Source of the DNA: Pseudomonadota bacterium
Lineage (GTDB): Bacteria; Pseudomonadota; Alphaproteobacteria; Rickettsiales; SXRF01
Direction: 5' to 3'
Length of the DNA stretch: 34,140 bases
Assembly: GCA_963205245.1 (NCBI GenBank)
Contig: CAUJIB010000001.1
Location: forward strand, 1-34,140
Shown: positions 7,804-16,303 of the stretch, in pieces
Layout: each line of letters begins with the position of its first letter
Position numbering within the stretch: position 1 is the stretch's first letter
Notes under the pieces: model-generated
What the model saw: only the letters and a program-made list of their open reading frames with translations
Told to the model about the DNA's origin: nothing
Databases searched by the model: none
Program-made: the position numbers and the translations under genes

Positions 7804-8802
7804 ATGAAGCCTATGCGTAATATTTTTGTTATGGTTTTAGCGGTTTCCGCTTTATTTGCCCAAGATTTTTCGGCAATTGCTGCAGAAAGGAAATTTACTA
7901 TCGGTACTGGTGGAGTAACAGGAGTGTACTATCCGGCAGGCGGTGCGATTTGCCGTATGGTGAACCGTGGGCGTAAAGAACATAACATACGCTGTACGGT
8001 TGAATCAACCGGTGGTTCGATTGCTAATTTAGAGTCTATTCATAATAAGGATATTGAGCTTGGTATAGTGCAGTCAGATTTGCTTTATTATGCTTACAAC
8101 GGTAAAGAGATATTTTCAGATGCGGGTAAAGATAAAAAATTACGCGTGCTTCTTGCCCTTCATTTTGAACCGTTTACTATTATTGCGCGTAAAAACGCTA
8201 AGGTTAACATATTTGATGACCTAAAAGGCAAGCGTATTTATATAGGACCTGCTGGTTCTGGTATGCGGGCAACTATGGAGGAATTAATCAAGCAAAAAGG
8301 TTTTAGCAATACCAAGAAATTTGCAAATATCGTTGATGTCAAGCTAAGCGATCAAACAAAGGCGTTATGTGATGGAAAGATTGATGCTTTGGTATATGCA
8401 GGCGGTCATCCTAACGGAGCTATTCAGCAGGTGACCTCATCATGTCCGACAAAACTGGTAGATGTATCCAAAGCTGATATAGAAAAACTCACCTCTACCC
8501 GTCCGTTTTATGCCAGAACCTCAATTCCGGCAGGCATGTATAGCGGTAACCCGCAAGAAACCAAAACTTTTGGTGTGCGTGCATTGCTTGTTGCATCTGC
8601 TGATCTGGATAACGACATAGCTTATGAAACTGTAAAAGCCGTGTTTGAAAATCTGGACAATTTCAAAACCCTGCATCCTGTATTTGCAACGCTTGAATCT
8701 GGACAAATGGTTGCCAACGATAATATTGCACCGGTTCATGAAGGTGCTATCAAATATTATAAAGAGAAGGGCATGTTAATGGCGACATCGCAGCCACAGT
8801 GA
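7804..8802 (+). CDS. TAXI-family TRAP transporter solute-binding protein
   Basis: 332 residues with a signal peptide (about residues 1-27, cut near AIAA). Hallmarks of the TAXI family follow: FTIGTGGVTGVYYPAGGAICRMVN near the mature N-terminus, CTVESTGGSIANLESI, and the FDDLKGKRIYIGPAGSGMRATMEEL segment. It would bind a carboxylate-type or amino-acid-like ligand in the periplasm and hand it to a fused DctQM membrane protein. No such membrane gene lies nearby, so the protein is an orphan or its partner is elsewhere. It stands alone between a divergent iron operon and a convergent ABC operon. Confidence 0.93.
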   Translation: MKPMRNIFVMVLAVSALFAQDFSAIAAERKFTIGTGGVTGVYYPAGGAICRMVNRGRKEHNIRCTVESTGGSIANLESIHNKDIELGIVQSDLLYYAYNGKEIFSDAGKDKKLRVLLALHFEPFTIIARKNAKVNIFDDLKGKRIYIGPAGSGMRATMEELIKQKGFSNTKKFANIVDVKLSDQTKALCDGKIDALVYAGGHPNGAIQQVTSSCPTKLVDVSKADIEKLTSTRPFYARTSIPAGMYSGNPQETKTFGVRALLVASADLDNDIAYETVKAVFENLDNFKTLHPVFATLESGQMVANDNIAPVHEGAIKYYKEKGMLMATSQPQ

Positions 8803-8806
8803 GAGG

Positions 8807-9571
8807 TTATTTTACTGCAGCAGTGATAGGGCCTTCAGCTCTACCGTGGATGAATTGATCCACATATTCATTTTTGCTGTTTTCAATGTCTTTTATATCG
8901 CCTTGCCATATAAGCTTGCCTTGATAAAGCATGGCAACGCGGCTGGCAATGTGGCGAACACTAGCCATATCATGAGTGATAGTAAGTGTAGTCGCACCAA
9001 GCTCCTTAGAGCATTTAACAATCAGGCGGTTTATAACATCAGCCATAATTGGATCCAGCCCAGTGGTTGGCTCATCAAAAAATATAATTTCCGGTTTGGC
9101 GGCAATCGCCCGTGCCAGTGCTACCCTTTTTTGCATTCCGCCTGAAAGTTCTGAAGGTGAGAGATTAGAAACATCAGGAGAAAGCCCTACGGATTTCAGT
9201 TTTTCTATTGCCAAATCTTTTGCAGATTTTCTGTCTAACACATTATTTTGCAGCAAAGAAAAGCTGATATTTTCCCATACCGGCAAGCTGTCAAATAAAG
9301 CTCCACCTTGAAACAACATCCCAAATTTACGCATTAATTGCTGGCGTTCCCTGCGAGAAAGTTTGCCCACATCCACATCATCTATTTTTATAGTGCCTTT
9401 ATCCGGTGTAAGGATGCCCAGAATACATTTAATCAGTACAGATTTACCTGTTCCTGAACCGCCAATTACTACCAGTGATTCACCTTGGTTGATGGTTAGG
9501 TCAATGCCATCCAGCACTTTTTTACTGCCGAAGGATTTATACACACCGGAGAGTTCAATTTTTGGAGTCAT
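8807..9571 (-). CDS. mlaF: MlaF-type ABC transporter ATPase (phospholipid transport)
   Basis: 254 residues from the ATG at 9571; an upstream TTG at 9583 would overlap mlaE and is less likely. The ATPase motifs are complete: Walker A GGSGTGKS at 37-44, the LSGGMQKR signature, Walker B FFDEP with TTGLDP, and the switch His in TITHD. The partner is the MlaE permease encoded immediately upstream (stop codon, one base, then ATG). The family moves phospholipids between inner and outer membranes. The MlaD substrate-binding gene that often follows is absent; the downstream neighbour is a convergent TAXI gene. Confidence 0.92.
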   Translation of the reverse strand: MTPKIELSGVYKSFGSKKVLDGIDLTINQGESLVVIGGSGTGKSVLIKCILGILTPDKGTIKIDDVDVGKLSRRERQQLMRKFGMLFQGGALFDSLPVWENISFSLLQNNVLDRKSAKDLAIEKLKSVGLSPDVSNLSPSELSGGMQKRVALARAIAAKPEIIFFDEPTTGLDPIMADVINRLIVKCSKELGATTLTITHDMASVRHIASRVAMLYQGKLIWQGDIKDIENSKNEYVDQFIHGRAEGPITAAVK

Positions 9572-9572
9572 A

Positions 9573-10358
9573 CTATTTCGCAAACAGTAACGCGGTTAAA
9601 ACATAATTAGAAAGCAAAATAAGTATTGAAGCAGAGACTACAGCGTGAGTAGTTGCCGCACCCACGCCTTGTGCGCCGCCTTTAGAGTGAAAACCATGAT
9701 AACAGCCCATCAGAGTTATAAGAAAGCCAAACACCGATGCTTTAATCAAACCCGACACTACGTCTTTGCTTTCTAAATATTCAAAGGTGCTTTTCAGGTA
9801 CGGGCCGGGAGAAAAGCCGAGATTATGGATAGATACCATATAACCGCCAAACACGCCGATAATGTCGCCAATAGCAACCAGTAGCGGCAGCATGGTAATT
9901 CCCGCCAGCAAACGCGGCAGCACTAAATATTTATGGGGGTCGGTAGAAAGGGTGGAAAGAGCATCAATTTGCTCGGTCACCCGCATTGTGCCGATTTCTG
10001 CCGCATAGGCTGCGCCAATACGCCCTGCGACCATAAGCCCTGCCATAACCGGCCCTAATTCGCGGGTAATTGCCAGAACCACCACAATCGCTACCGAACT
10101 CTCAGCATTAAAACGGGAAAATCCGGAATAAGTTTGCAGAGCCAGCGCTGCCCCTGTAAACATTGCCGTCATGCCCACTACCGGCAGGGAATAATAGCCC
10201 AGTTCAATTAGTTGCTTAAGCAGCATTTTGCCGTAAAAAGGCGGGCGAAAAATACCACTAACACTTGCCCATACAAACAATGATAGTCTGCCCACCGCTT
10301 CCAAAAAAGCGAAAAACACCCGTCCAATTGATGCTAGAAATGTAAGTGGAATAGTCAT
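9573..10358 (-). CDS. mlaE: MlaE-type permease of a phospholipid ABC transporter
   Basis: 261 residues, typical for MlaE (DUF140). It has an N-terminal amphipathic stretch, then five or so membrane helices with the conserved segments ALALQTYSGFSRF, ITRELGPVMAGLMVAGRIGAAYAAEIGTMRVTEQIDAL and the GGAQGVGAATTHAVV end. It is the inner-membrane subunit partnering the ATPase downstream. The sequence is visibly more G+C-rich than most of the window, a property shared with argB. It begins 52 bases after the argB stop and may be read from the same transcript. Confidence 0.93.
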   Translation of the reverse strand: MTIPLTFLASIGRVFFAFLEAVGRLSLFVWASVSGIFRPPFYGKMLLKQLIELGYYSLPVVGMTAMFTGAALALQTYSGFSRFNAESSVAIVVVLAITRELGPVMAGLMVAGRIGAAYAAEIGTMRVTEQIDALSTLSTDPHKYLVLPRLLAGITMLPLLVAIGDIIGVFGGYMVSIHNLGFSPGPYLKSTFEYLESKDVVSGLIKASVFGFLITLMGCYHGFHSKGGAQGVGAATTHAVVSASILILLSNYVLTALLFAK

Positions 10359-10410
10359 GCAAGTCTTTTATGCGAAGTTTATGTAATTGTAAATCATTTC
10401 TATTTTAGAT

Positions 10411-11322
10411 TTACTCATCGTGGAAAATCATGGTGCCGGCACCATATTTGGTGAAGGTTTCCAGCAGCAATACATGCGGTAAGCGTCCATCCAAGATATG
10501 GGCTGCTTCGCAATCATTTTCTAGCGCGTGCAGACAGGTTTCCACCTTCGGGATCATTCCGCCTGTAATCACCTGTTCCTTGATAAGTTTACGGACTTCG
10601 CTGAAAGATAATTCGCTGATAAGCTCTTTGTCTTTATTAAGAACCCCTGAAACATCAGTAAGGATCATAAGCTTTGCCGCGCCAATAGCGGCTGCGATTG
10701 CGCCTGCGGCGGTGTCAGCATTGATGTTAAAAGTTTCACCATTGGCACCCAGACCAATTGGTGCAATTACAGGAATAATATTTGATTCCGAGAATTCTTG
10801 AAGCAAAATAGGGTTAATGCTGGTTGGTTCGCCAACAAAGCCGAGATCCAGGATTTTTTCAATATTAGAATCAGGATCACGGGTAGTGCGGCGTAATTTA
10901 CGTGCTTCAATCAACCCGCCGTCTTTTCCGGAAATACCGATCGCCATTCCGCCAGCTGCATTTATTTCTGCCACTATTTGTTTATTGATAGAACCTGAAA
11001 GCACCATTTCTACAATCTCAACAGTAGCCGCGTCAGTTACGCGCAGCCCGTCAACAAATGAGCTTTGGATTTTTAGGCGTTCCAGCATTCTGCCAATTTG
11101 CGGGCCGCCTCCATGCACTACAATCGGGTTAATGCCTACTTGCTTGAGCAGTACAATATCCTCGGCGAACTGGCGCGAAAGTGTAGCATCTCCCATCACA
11201 TGGCCGCCGTATTTTATCACGAATGTCTCACCGGAGAATTCCCGCATGTAAGGCAGTGCCTCGGACAAGGTGGTAACGGTTTTTACCCATTCGCTAGGGT
11301 CTTGGATGATGCGTGTTTTCAT
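10411..11322 (-). CDS. argB: Acetylglutamate kinase
   Basis: 303 residues. It phosphorylates N-acetylglutamate, the second step of arginine synthesis. The amino-acid-kinase fold motifs are clear: FVIKYGGHVMGD at the N-terminus (catalytic Lys), VVHGGGPQIG, the NINADTAAGAIAAAIGA substrate loop, LTDVSGVL and GGMIPKVETC. Its place after engB in the rpmH-yidC cluster is a common alphaproteobacterial arrangement. It starts 13 bases after the engB stop. Confidence 0.97.
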   Translation of the reverse strand: MKTRIIQDPSEWVKTVTTLSEALPYMREFSGETFVIKYGGHVMGDATLSRQFAEDIVLLKQVGINPIVVHGGGPQIGRMLERLKIQSSFVDGLRVTDAATVEIVEMVLSGSINKQIVAEINAAGGMAIGISGKDGGLIEARKLRRTTRDPDSNIEKILDLGFVGEPTSINPILLQEFSESNIIPVIAPIGLGANGETFNINADTAAGAIAAAIGAAKLMILTDVSGVLNKDKELISELSFSEVRKLIKEQVITGGMIPKVETCLHALENDCEAAHILDGRLPHVLLLETFTKYGAGTMIFHDE

Positions 11323-11335
11323 TTTTTATATCCCT

Positions 11336-11956
11336 TTATTTTATTGCAAATTCAGCTAATTCATCTCGCAATTCTTCAATGCCTCTTTTGTCCTGCGAAC
11401 TGGTAGCTATAATGCGCGGGTGAGCAGCGACGTGCGACTTTAGCGCATTTGCTACATTTTGCAATATGTTGCTTGCCTCGGTTTTGCTTAATGTATCCAT
11501 TTTTGTCAGGATTACCTGATAATTCACCGCGCTATCGTCAAGCATGGTCATAAATTCGTCATCATGCGGCATTACCCCGCGCCTGCTGTCAATAAGCAGG
11601 CAAGCACGCTTTAAGGTCGGGCGGCCGCACAGATAGCTGGCAATGAGTTTGTCCCATTCACTTTTACGGGTTTTTGATACTTTTGCGTAACCATATCCGG
11701 GCATGTCCACCAGCATTAATTTTTCTGCCAGCAGGAAAAAATTTAATTGCTTGGTATGACCTGGATTCTGGGAGGTTTTTGCCAGTTTATTCTGTCCTAC
11801 CAGAGCATTTACCAAGCTGGATTTACCTACATTGGAACGACCGATAAAGGCGATCTCAGGTTGGTTAAACTCAGGCAGTGAGGCAATACTTGCCGCCCCT
11901 GCTACAAAATGGCAAGGCTGGCGAAATAAAACTGCACTGTAATTCGCCTCGTTCAT
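11336..11956 (-). CDS. engB: Ribosome-biogenesis GTPase EngB/YihA/YsxC
   Basis: 206 residues. GTPase motifs are in order: G1 GRSNVGKSSL at about 38-47, G2 around the conserved PGHTKQLNFF, G3 DMPGYGYA, G4 TKMD and a G5-like ATSSQ. The protein helps assemble the large ribosomal subunit. It starts 2 bases after the yidC stop, so it is translationally linked to the membrane-insertase cluster. Confidence 0.96.
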   Translation of the reverse strand: MNEANYSAVLFRQPCHFVAGAASIASLPEFNQPEIAFIGRSNVGKSSLVNALVGQNKLAKTSQNPGHTKQLNFFLLAEKLMLVDMPGYGYAKVSKTRKSEWDKLIASYLCGRPTLKRACLLIDSRRGVMPHDDEFMTMLDDSAVNYQVILTKMDTLSKTEASNILQNVANALKSHVAAHPRIIATSSQDKRGIEELRDELAEFAIK

Positions 11957-11958
11957 TT

Positions 11959-13737
11959 TTATTCCGCTTGTATTTTTTCTTTAGTTTTTTGCGAACGGTG
12001 TGTGCCGTGGCGTAAGGAAATAATCTCTTGCTGGATTATTGATAAAATATTGCTCCATACCCAATAAAGCACTAATCCAGCAGGGAAGGTGGCAAAAATG
12101 AAAAGCAACATAAACGGCATAAATTTCATTACTTTTGCCTGTACCGGATCTGTAGGCATCGGTTGCTGATGCTGCTGGATAATCATTGTTATGCAATAAA
12201 GTATTGGTAAAATTCCAAGATGCAGGAAATGGGGAGGATTCCAGTCAATCAATCCAAATGCTGTAAAAATATTAGAAGGATCAGTTGCAGATAAATCTTT
12301 TAACCAGCCAAAGAAAGGAGCATGGCGCATTTCAATGGTAACGTATAGAACCTTATAAAGTGCAAAAAATACCGGCATTTGAATAAGTAATGGTAAGCAA
12401 CCAGATGCTGGATTAACTTTATGCCGTTTATAAAGAGCCATCATTTCTTTGTTCAAAGCAATATGGTCATCATGGTATCTTTCACGCAGCTTAGCAACCT
12501 CTGGCTGAAGTACACGCATCTTAGCCATTGCTGCGTAGGATTTGTTTGCAAGCGGGAACATACATAATTTAACCAAAATAGTAACAATCATGATTGCCAC
12601 ACCAAAATTTCCTATATGGATGAAAAGAAAATTCATAATCAGGAATAACGGTTTAGTCAGGAAATATAATACGCCAAAATCTACAGCCCTATCAAACAAT
12701 GGTATGGGAGCATCTTTGGTTTCTGTATTGCCTGTAGCATAACGGTCAAGAACGTTTATTTCTTTAGCTCCAGCAAAAATTCGTAATGTTGATTCCTGCG
12801 CCATACTGGCACTTATAATTTGCGCTTCCCCTATATAATCAGCCTGATAGCGCTCTTGCCCGTTCTTGTTATAATGGCTGAAATTACCTTTGAAGTTAGA
12901 TGTGCTGGGGATTAGTGCGGTAAGCCAGTATTTATCAGTAATGCCTAACCAGCCATTTGCATTATCAAAGTTTTTATTACCTTTTTCGCGTAGCTCTTTA
13001 TATGATACTTCCGTAATCGCCTTTTCTACAACCCCAAGTAAACCTTCATGTAAAATTACATTGCTATGCTCCGGTTCTTTATAGGAACGATTAATATAAC
13101 CGTAAGGTGCAACAGATATTTCGTTTCCGGAATTATTTTCTACACGCTGCTTTATGGTAAACATGTAATCAGCATCTAGGGAAATGGTCAGAAAAAATAT
13201 CACTCCTGCACCATTATCCCAGCGTAGGGTTGTTTTATCATTTGCGGTAATAACAGATTTGTCTGATGTCCAAACAGATTTGCCATCAGGTACTTTTGTT
13301 CTACCATCTGTTGCTACCCAGCCGGCTTGTGCAAAATAAGAATTTTCATCACCGTTAGGAGTAAGTAAAATAACTTCCGGACTATCTTTTTCTAGTTTTA
13401 CATTATATTTAGCCAGTGTTAAATCATCAAAGCGTGCTCCTTTGAGGGCAATTGATCCGTGCAATTTATCAGATTTTATAACGAGACGTTTGGACTCCGC
13501 CAAGCGTTGTTCGCGGGTAAGATTGGTATTATATTCAGGTTCAATATCTTTTGAGCTGATTTCAGCAGCTTTTTGTTCTTTTATAACGGATTTTTTTTGT
13601 GCTTCCACCGCGAGTGATTTTGCCAATTGCTGGCGACGCGGTACTTCTACAAATGATTGCCAAGCAATTAAAATAAAAGCGACAATAAATATAGTTAAAG
13701 TTATGCGCTGATAATCTGGTTCATTATAGTTTTTCAT
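11959..13737 (-). CDS. yidC: Membrane protein insertase YidC (Oxa1 family)
   Basis: 592 residues, the long Gram-negative form. The N-terminal membrane anchor is at about 11-28, followed by a large periplasmic beta domain (about 60-340) and the conserved five-helix insertase domain from about 350 (FGVLYFLTKPLFLIMNFLF onward), including the coiled cytoplasmic loop MAKMRVLQPEVAKLRERY and MPVFFALYKVLY. It inserts inner-membrane proteins alone or with SecYEG. The C-terminus is basic (HGTHRSQKTKEKIQAE). Flanked by yidD (12 bases) and engB (2 bases). Confidence 0.97.
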   Translation of the reverse strand: MKNYNEPDYQRITLTIFIVAFILIAWQSFVEVPRRQQLAKSLAVEAQKKSVIKEQKAAEISSKDIEPEYNTNLTREQRLAESKRLVIKSDKLHGSIALKGARFDDLTLAKYNVKLEKDSPEVILLTPNGDENSYFAQAGWVATDGRTKVPDGKSVWTSDKSVITANDKTTLRWDNGAGVIFFLTISLDADYMFTIKQRVENNSGNEISVAPYGYINRSYKEPEHSNVILHEGLLGVVEKAITEVSYKELREKGNKNFDNANGWLGITDKYWLTALIPSTSNFKGNFSHYNKNGQERYQADYIGEAQIISASMAQESTLRIFAGAKEINVLDRYATGNTETKDAPIPLFDRAVDFGVLYFLTKPLFLIMNFLFIHIGNFGVAIMIVTILVKLCMFPLANKSYAAMAKMRVLQPEVAKLRERYHDDHIALNKEMMALYKRHKVNPASGCLPLLIQMPVFFALYKVLYVTIEMRHAPFFGWLKDLSATDPSNIFTAFGLIDWNPPHFLHLGILPILYCITMIIQQHQQPMPTDPVQAKVMKFMPFMLLFIFATFPAGLVLYWVWSNILSIIQQEIISLRHGTHRSQKTKEKIQAE

Positions 13738-13749
13738 GATTCTTAGACT

Positions 13750-13995
13750 TTAATTTGGAGTTTTATAGTTATTATTTGGAACTGGATCATAACCGGTTTT
13801 TTTAGAAAAAGGTTGGCAGCACAATACGCGCTTGCAAGTAAGCCATCCCCCTTTTACGGCACCATGTGTATTTACTGCCTCAACCGCATAATGCGAGCAG
13901 CTAGGTGTAAAGCGGCAATTAACTCCAAGAAAAGGGGAAATTGCTAGCTGGTAAATACGAATTAAAAATTTGAATATTATAACAGCGATATTCAT
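13750..13995 (-). CDS. yidD: Membrane protein insertion efficiency factor YidD
   Basis: 81 residues from the ATG at 13995; a longer frame to 14070 would overlap rnpA and lacks family similarity. The family core is present: RIYQLAISPFLGVNCRFTPSCSHYAVEA, then HGAVKGGWLTCKRVLCCQPFSKKTGYDPVP. The protein has an N-terminal amphipathic membrane-associating helix and helps YidC-dependent insertion. The start lies 4 bases after the rnpA stop. No clear ribosome-binding site is visible, so coupling to rnpA translation is likely. Confidence 0.94.
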   Translation of the reverse strand: MNIAVIIFKFLIRIYQLAISPFLGVNCRFTPSCSHYAVEAVNTHGAVKGGWLTCKRVLCCQPFSKKTGYDPVPNNNYKTPN

Positions 13996-13999
13996 ATTG

Positions 14000-14377
14000 T
14001 TATTTTTTTGGAGAGTTATTATTGTTGCCCTTATGATGGATAATTCGCGTAAATGCAAATTCCATATCACGCATAAGATCAGAAAAATTACACTTTAGGG
14101 CCTTGTGGCGAGAAATAACCACATAATCATGCCCAGCTTGCCCATGTTTTAATAATGAATGTTTTGCAGCTTCCCGCAATCTGCGTTTAATGCGGTTGCG
14201 AATCACTGCTCCACCCATTTTTTTTGTAACAGTAAAGCCTATACGAATTTCTGAAGTAGGCGCGATGTGCGATTCGGCCCTTTTAACCATTTGTAATATA
14301 AAAGAATTAGTTATGAATTTCTTGCCAGAAGATGCCGCTGTTAAGAAATCATTACGTTTTTTGATGGTAGTAGACAT
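14000..14377 (-). CDS. rnpA: Ribonuclease P protein component
   Basis: 125 residues, highly basic. It binds the RNase P RNA and tRNA precursors. The RNR signature is present as GGAVIRNRIKRRLREAA at about 55-71, preceded by the expected RIGFTVTKK strand. The C-terminal Asn/Lys-rich tail (GNNNNSPKK) is unusual in composition but short. It follows rpmH directly, as in most bacteria. Confidence 0.97.
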   Translation of the reverse strand: MSTTIKKRNDFLTAASSGKKFITNSFILQMVKRAESHIAPTSEIRIGFTVTKKMGGAVIRNRIKRRLREAAKHSLLKHGQAGHDYVVISRHKALKCNFSDLMRDMEFAFTRIIHHKGNNNNSPKK

Positions 14378-14418
14378 AACAGCCCACTATTTATAAAAGC
14401 TACAAGCGATATAAAAAA

Positions 14419-14553
14419 CTAAGCTGATAGACGCTTACGACCCTTAGCGCGACGGGCGTTGATCACGCGGCGACCACCAACAGTTGCCATGCGGGCGCGA
14501 AATCCATGACGACGTTTGCGAACAAGATTGCTAGGCTGGAATGTTCTTTTCAT
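14419..14553 (-). CDS. rpmH: Ribosomal protein bL34
   Basis: 44 residues reading [18 protein letters not shown], continuing as [12 protein letters not shown] and ending [11 protein letters not shown]: a full-length bL34 of the large ribosomal subunit. It is the first gene of the rpmH-rnpA-yidD-yidC-engB-argB series and has a strong promoter 65 to 100 bases upstream. Confidence 0.98.
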   Translation of the reverse strand: MKRTFQPSNLVRKRRHGFRARMATVGGRRVINARRAKGRKRLSA

Positions 14554-14620
14554 AGTAAAAATCCTGAAAAATCAATATTTTATAATCTGATGCAATTGCT
14601 GCATATCTAAATGGAGGGTG

Positions 14621-14649
14621 TTTATAACCATTTACTTTGGCACTGTCAA
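14621..14649 (-). promoter_or_regulatory. Strong sigma70-type promoter of the rpmH operon
   Basis: On the minus strand, a perfect TTGACA (14644-14649) is followed after 17 bases by TATAAA (14621-14626). Predicted start near 14614, giving a leader of about 60 bases before rpmH. Confidence 0.8.
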
Positions 14650-14652
14650 GTA

Positions 14653-14682
14653 TTGACGTGAAGAAAATCTAGGAATTATAAG
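14653..14682 (+). promoter_or_regulatory. Possible divergent promoter of the histidine-kinase gene
   Basis: TTGACG (14653-14658) is followed after 18 bases by TATAAG (14677-14682). The -35 lies only 3 bases from the rpmH -35 on the other strand, forming the inverted repeat GTCAA-GTA-TTGAC. The leader to the kinase ATG would be about 90 bases. Confidence 0.5.
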
Positions 14683-14781
14683 AGATAATATAAAAATTCC
14701 CTATATTTTCAATCTTTTATTAACCTGAACCTAGTATCATCCACTTTCATTTCTGGCAATATGGCAAATTAAATTATTAAT

Positions 14782-16272
14782 ATGTTTGGTTATTTCAGGG
14801 TATTCGCTCTTATCAGCCTTATAGTTGTTGTTGGATTCGTTGCTATTTCCGGTACACTTTTTCGTGATGTGGCCATGGAGAATGTAAGGGATATTATTGA
14901 GCGGAATAATAAAAGTATTGCTGAAGGTTATATAGAATCAGTATGGAAAGAATATAGTAAGGTCATAGCCGTTTTTAACAGCAATTCTGCCGAGAAAAAT
15001 AAAAGCGATTCTGAGCTGCAAAAATCTCTGCAAAATTTTGGATTAGATACTGTAAATTATTTTAAGAAAATGCCTGTGCTTAGGGTTAATATTTATAATT
15101 CAGCAGGTACTTTGCTGCTTACCAGCAATGTTGTCGCTGGTAAGGTCATTAATGCTAATTTTGCATCTCCTGATATCAAGTTTATCCAAAGCCAATTTCG
15201 TAGAACCATAGCCGTTAGTCAGGTTATAGATAAAGTACCATTACAGAATGACGAACAGGCAATAATCTTGCAAACTTTATTGCCGATTATAATTTCGGAA
15301 ATGAAGGATGGAGTTGCTGCTCGTTCGGAAGGAGTAATAGAATTACTTGCCGATCTTTCAACAACTCAGGAAAATCTTACGAATGCCCAGCTAATGGGCA
15401 GTATCTATGTAATCGGGTTTTTTCTCCTATATCTAGGCTTCTTATTTATAATGGCGAGGCGTGCAGAAGTTATAATTACAAAACAGCATGAAACAAATGT
15501 AGAATTGGCTTCTGCAGCTGCGATTGCACAATCAGAAAATCGTGATAAGTCACAATTCCTTGCCAATATTAGCCATGAACTGCGTACACCCCTTAATGCG
15601 ATTATCGGTTTTTCCGAAATTATAAAAAATAACTCTGCCAAAGCTATGGATGAAGAAACTTTAGATGGTTATATCAATGATATCCATACATCTGGTGTGC
15701 ATTTATTGAGCTTAATAAATGATATTTTGGATTATTCAAAGGCGGAAGCCGGTAAATTAGAAATGGAAGTAACAGAGGTAAACCTTAATAAATTAGTGCA
15801 TAATTGCGTACGTCTGGTGACTCCGCGTGCAGAAGCAGCCCAAGTTGGGCTGGTGGAAGCTTTACCTAAAGAAGTGCTTAACATCAGTACGGATAGCAAA
15901 AAATTCAAGCAGATTCTGCTTAATTTATTATCAAACGCGATCAAATTTACGCCTGCTGGCGGTGAAGTACGGATTACCGCATGGGCTAATATTAATGATG
16001 ATACTTATATGTTTGAGGTTCGCGATAGCGGAATTGGTATTGCACCAAAAGATATTTCCCGTGCGATGGCTCCTTTCGGGCAGGTGGACAATGCTTTAAG
16101 CCGTAAATATGAGGGTACTGGTCTTGGTTTGCCGCTCACCAAGAAATTTGTGGAGTTAATGGGTGGTAAATTTGAAATTGAAAGTGAAGTTGGGGTAGGA
16201 ACAACTATCCGTTTTTCTGTGCCCCGTGAAATAAAATCCGGCGAACTTTTGAAAATTAAGAATGCTGACTAG
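14782..16272 (+). CDS. Membrane-bound sensor histidine kinase (orphan, PleC/DivJ-like core)
   Basis: 496 residues. Membrane helices at about 5-24 and 206-226 enclose an extracytoplasmic domain of about 180 residues with a Cache-like strand pattern (RVNIYNSAGTLLLTSN). The cytoplasmic part has a HisKA domain with H-box NISHELRTPLNAIIGFSEI (phospho-acceptor H265), an N-box with N385 (NLLSNAIKFTP), G1 DSGIGI at 415-420, an F-box, and G2 GTGLGL at 445-450. The IIGFSEI context resembles alphaproteobacterial PleC/DivJ-type kinases, but that subtype is an inference. No response regulator is adjacent and no receiver domain is fused. The start codon lacks a clear ribosome-binding site. panB follows 31 bases downstream. 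Confidence 0.93.
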   Translation: MFGYFRVFALISLIVVVGFVAISGTLFRDVAMENVRDIIERNNKSIAEGYIESVWKEYSKVIAVFNSNSAEKNKSDSELQKSLQNFGLDTVNYFKKMPVLRVNIYNSAGTLLLTSNVVAGKVINANFASPDIKFIQSQFRRTIAVSQVIDKVPLQNDEQAIILQTLLPIIISEMKDGVAARSEGVIELLADLSTTQENLTNAQLMGSIYVIGFFLLYLGFLFIMARRAEVIITKQHETNVELASAAAIAQSENRDKSQFLANISHELRTPLNAIIGFSEIIKNNSAKAMDEETLDGYINDIHTSGVHLLSLINDILDYSKAEAGKLEMEVTEVNLNKLVHNCVRLVTPRAEAAQVGLVEALPKEVLNISTDSKKFKQILLNLLSNAIKFTPAGGEVRITAWANINDDTYMFEVRDSGIGIAPKDISRAMAPFGQVDNALSRKYEGTGLGLPLTKKFVELMGGKFEIESEVGVGTTIRFSVPREIKSGELLKIKNAD

Positions 16273-16303
16273 ATTTTTTTATTTTTATCTGTAATATTTA
16301 TAC

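Noticed and set aside
10817..11251. 144-residue plus-strand frame within argB
   Set aside because: Antisense shadow of a complete acetylglutamate kinase.
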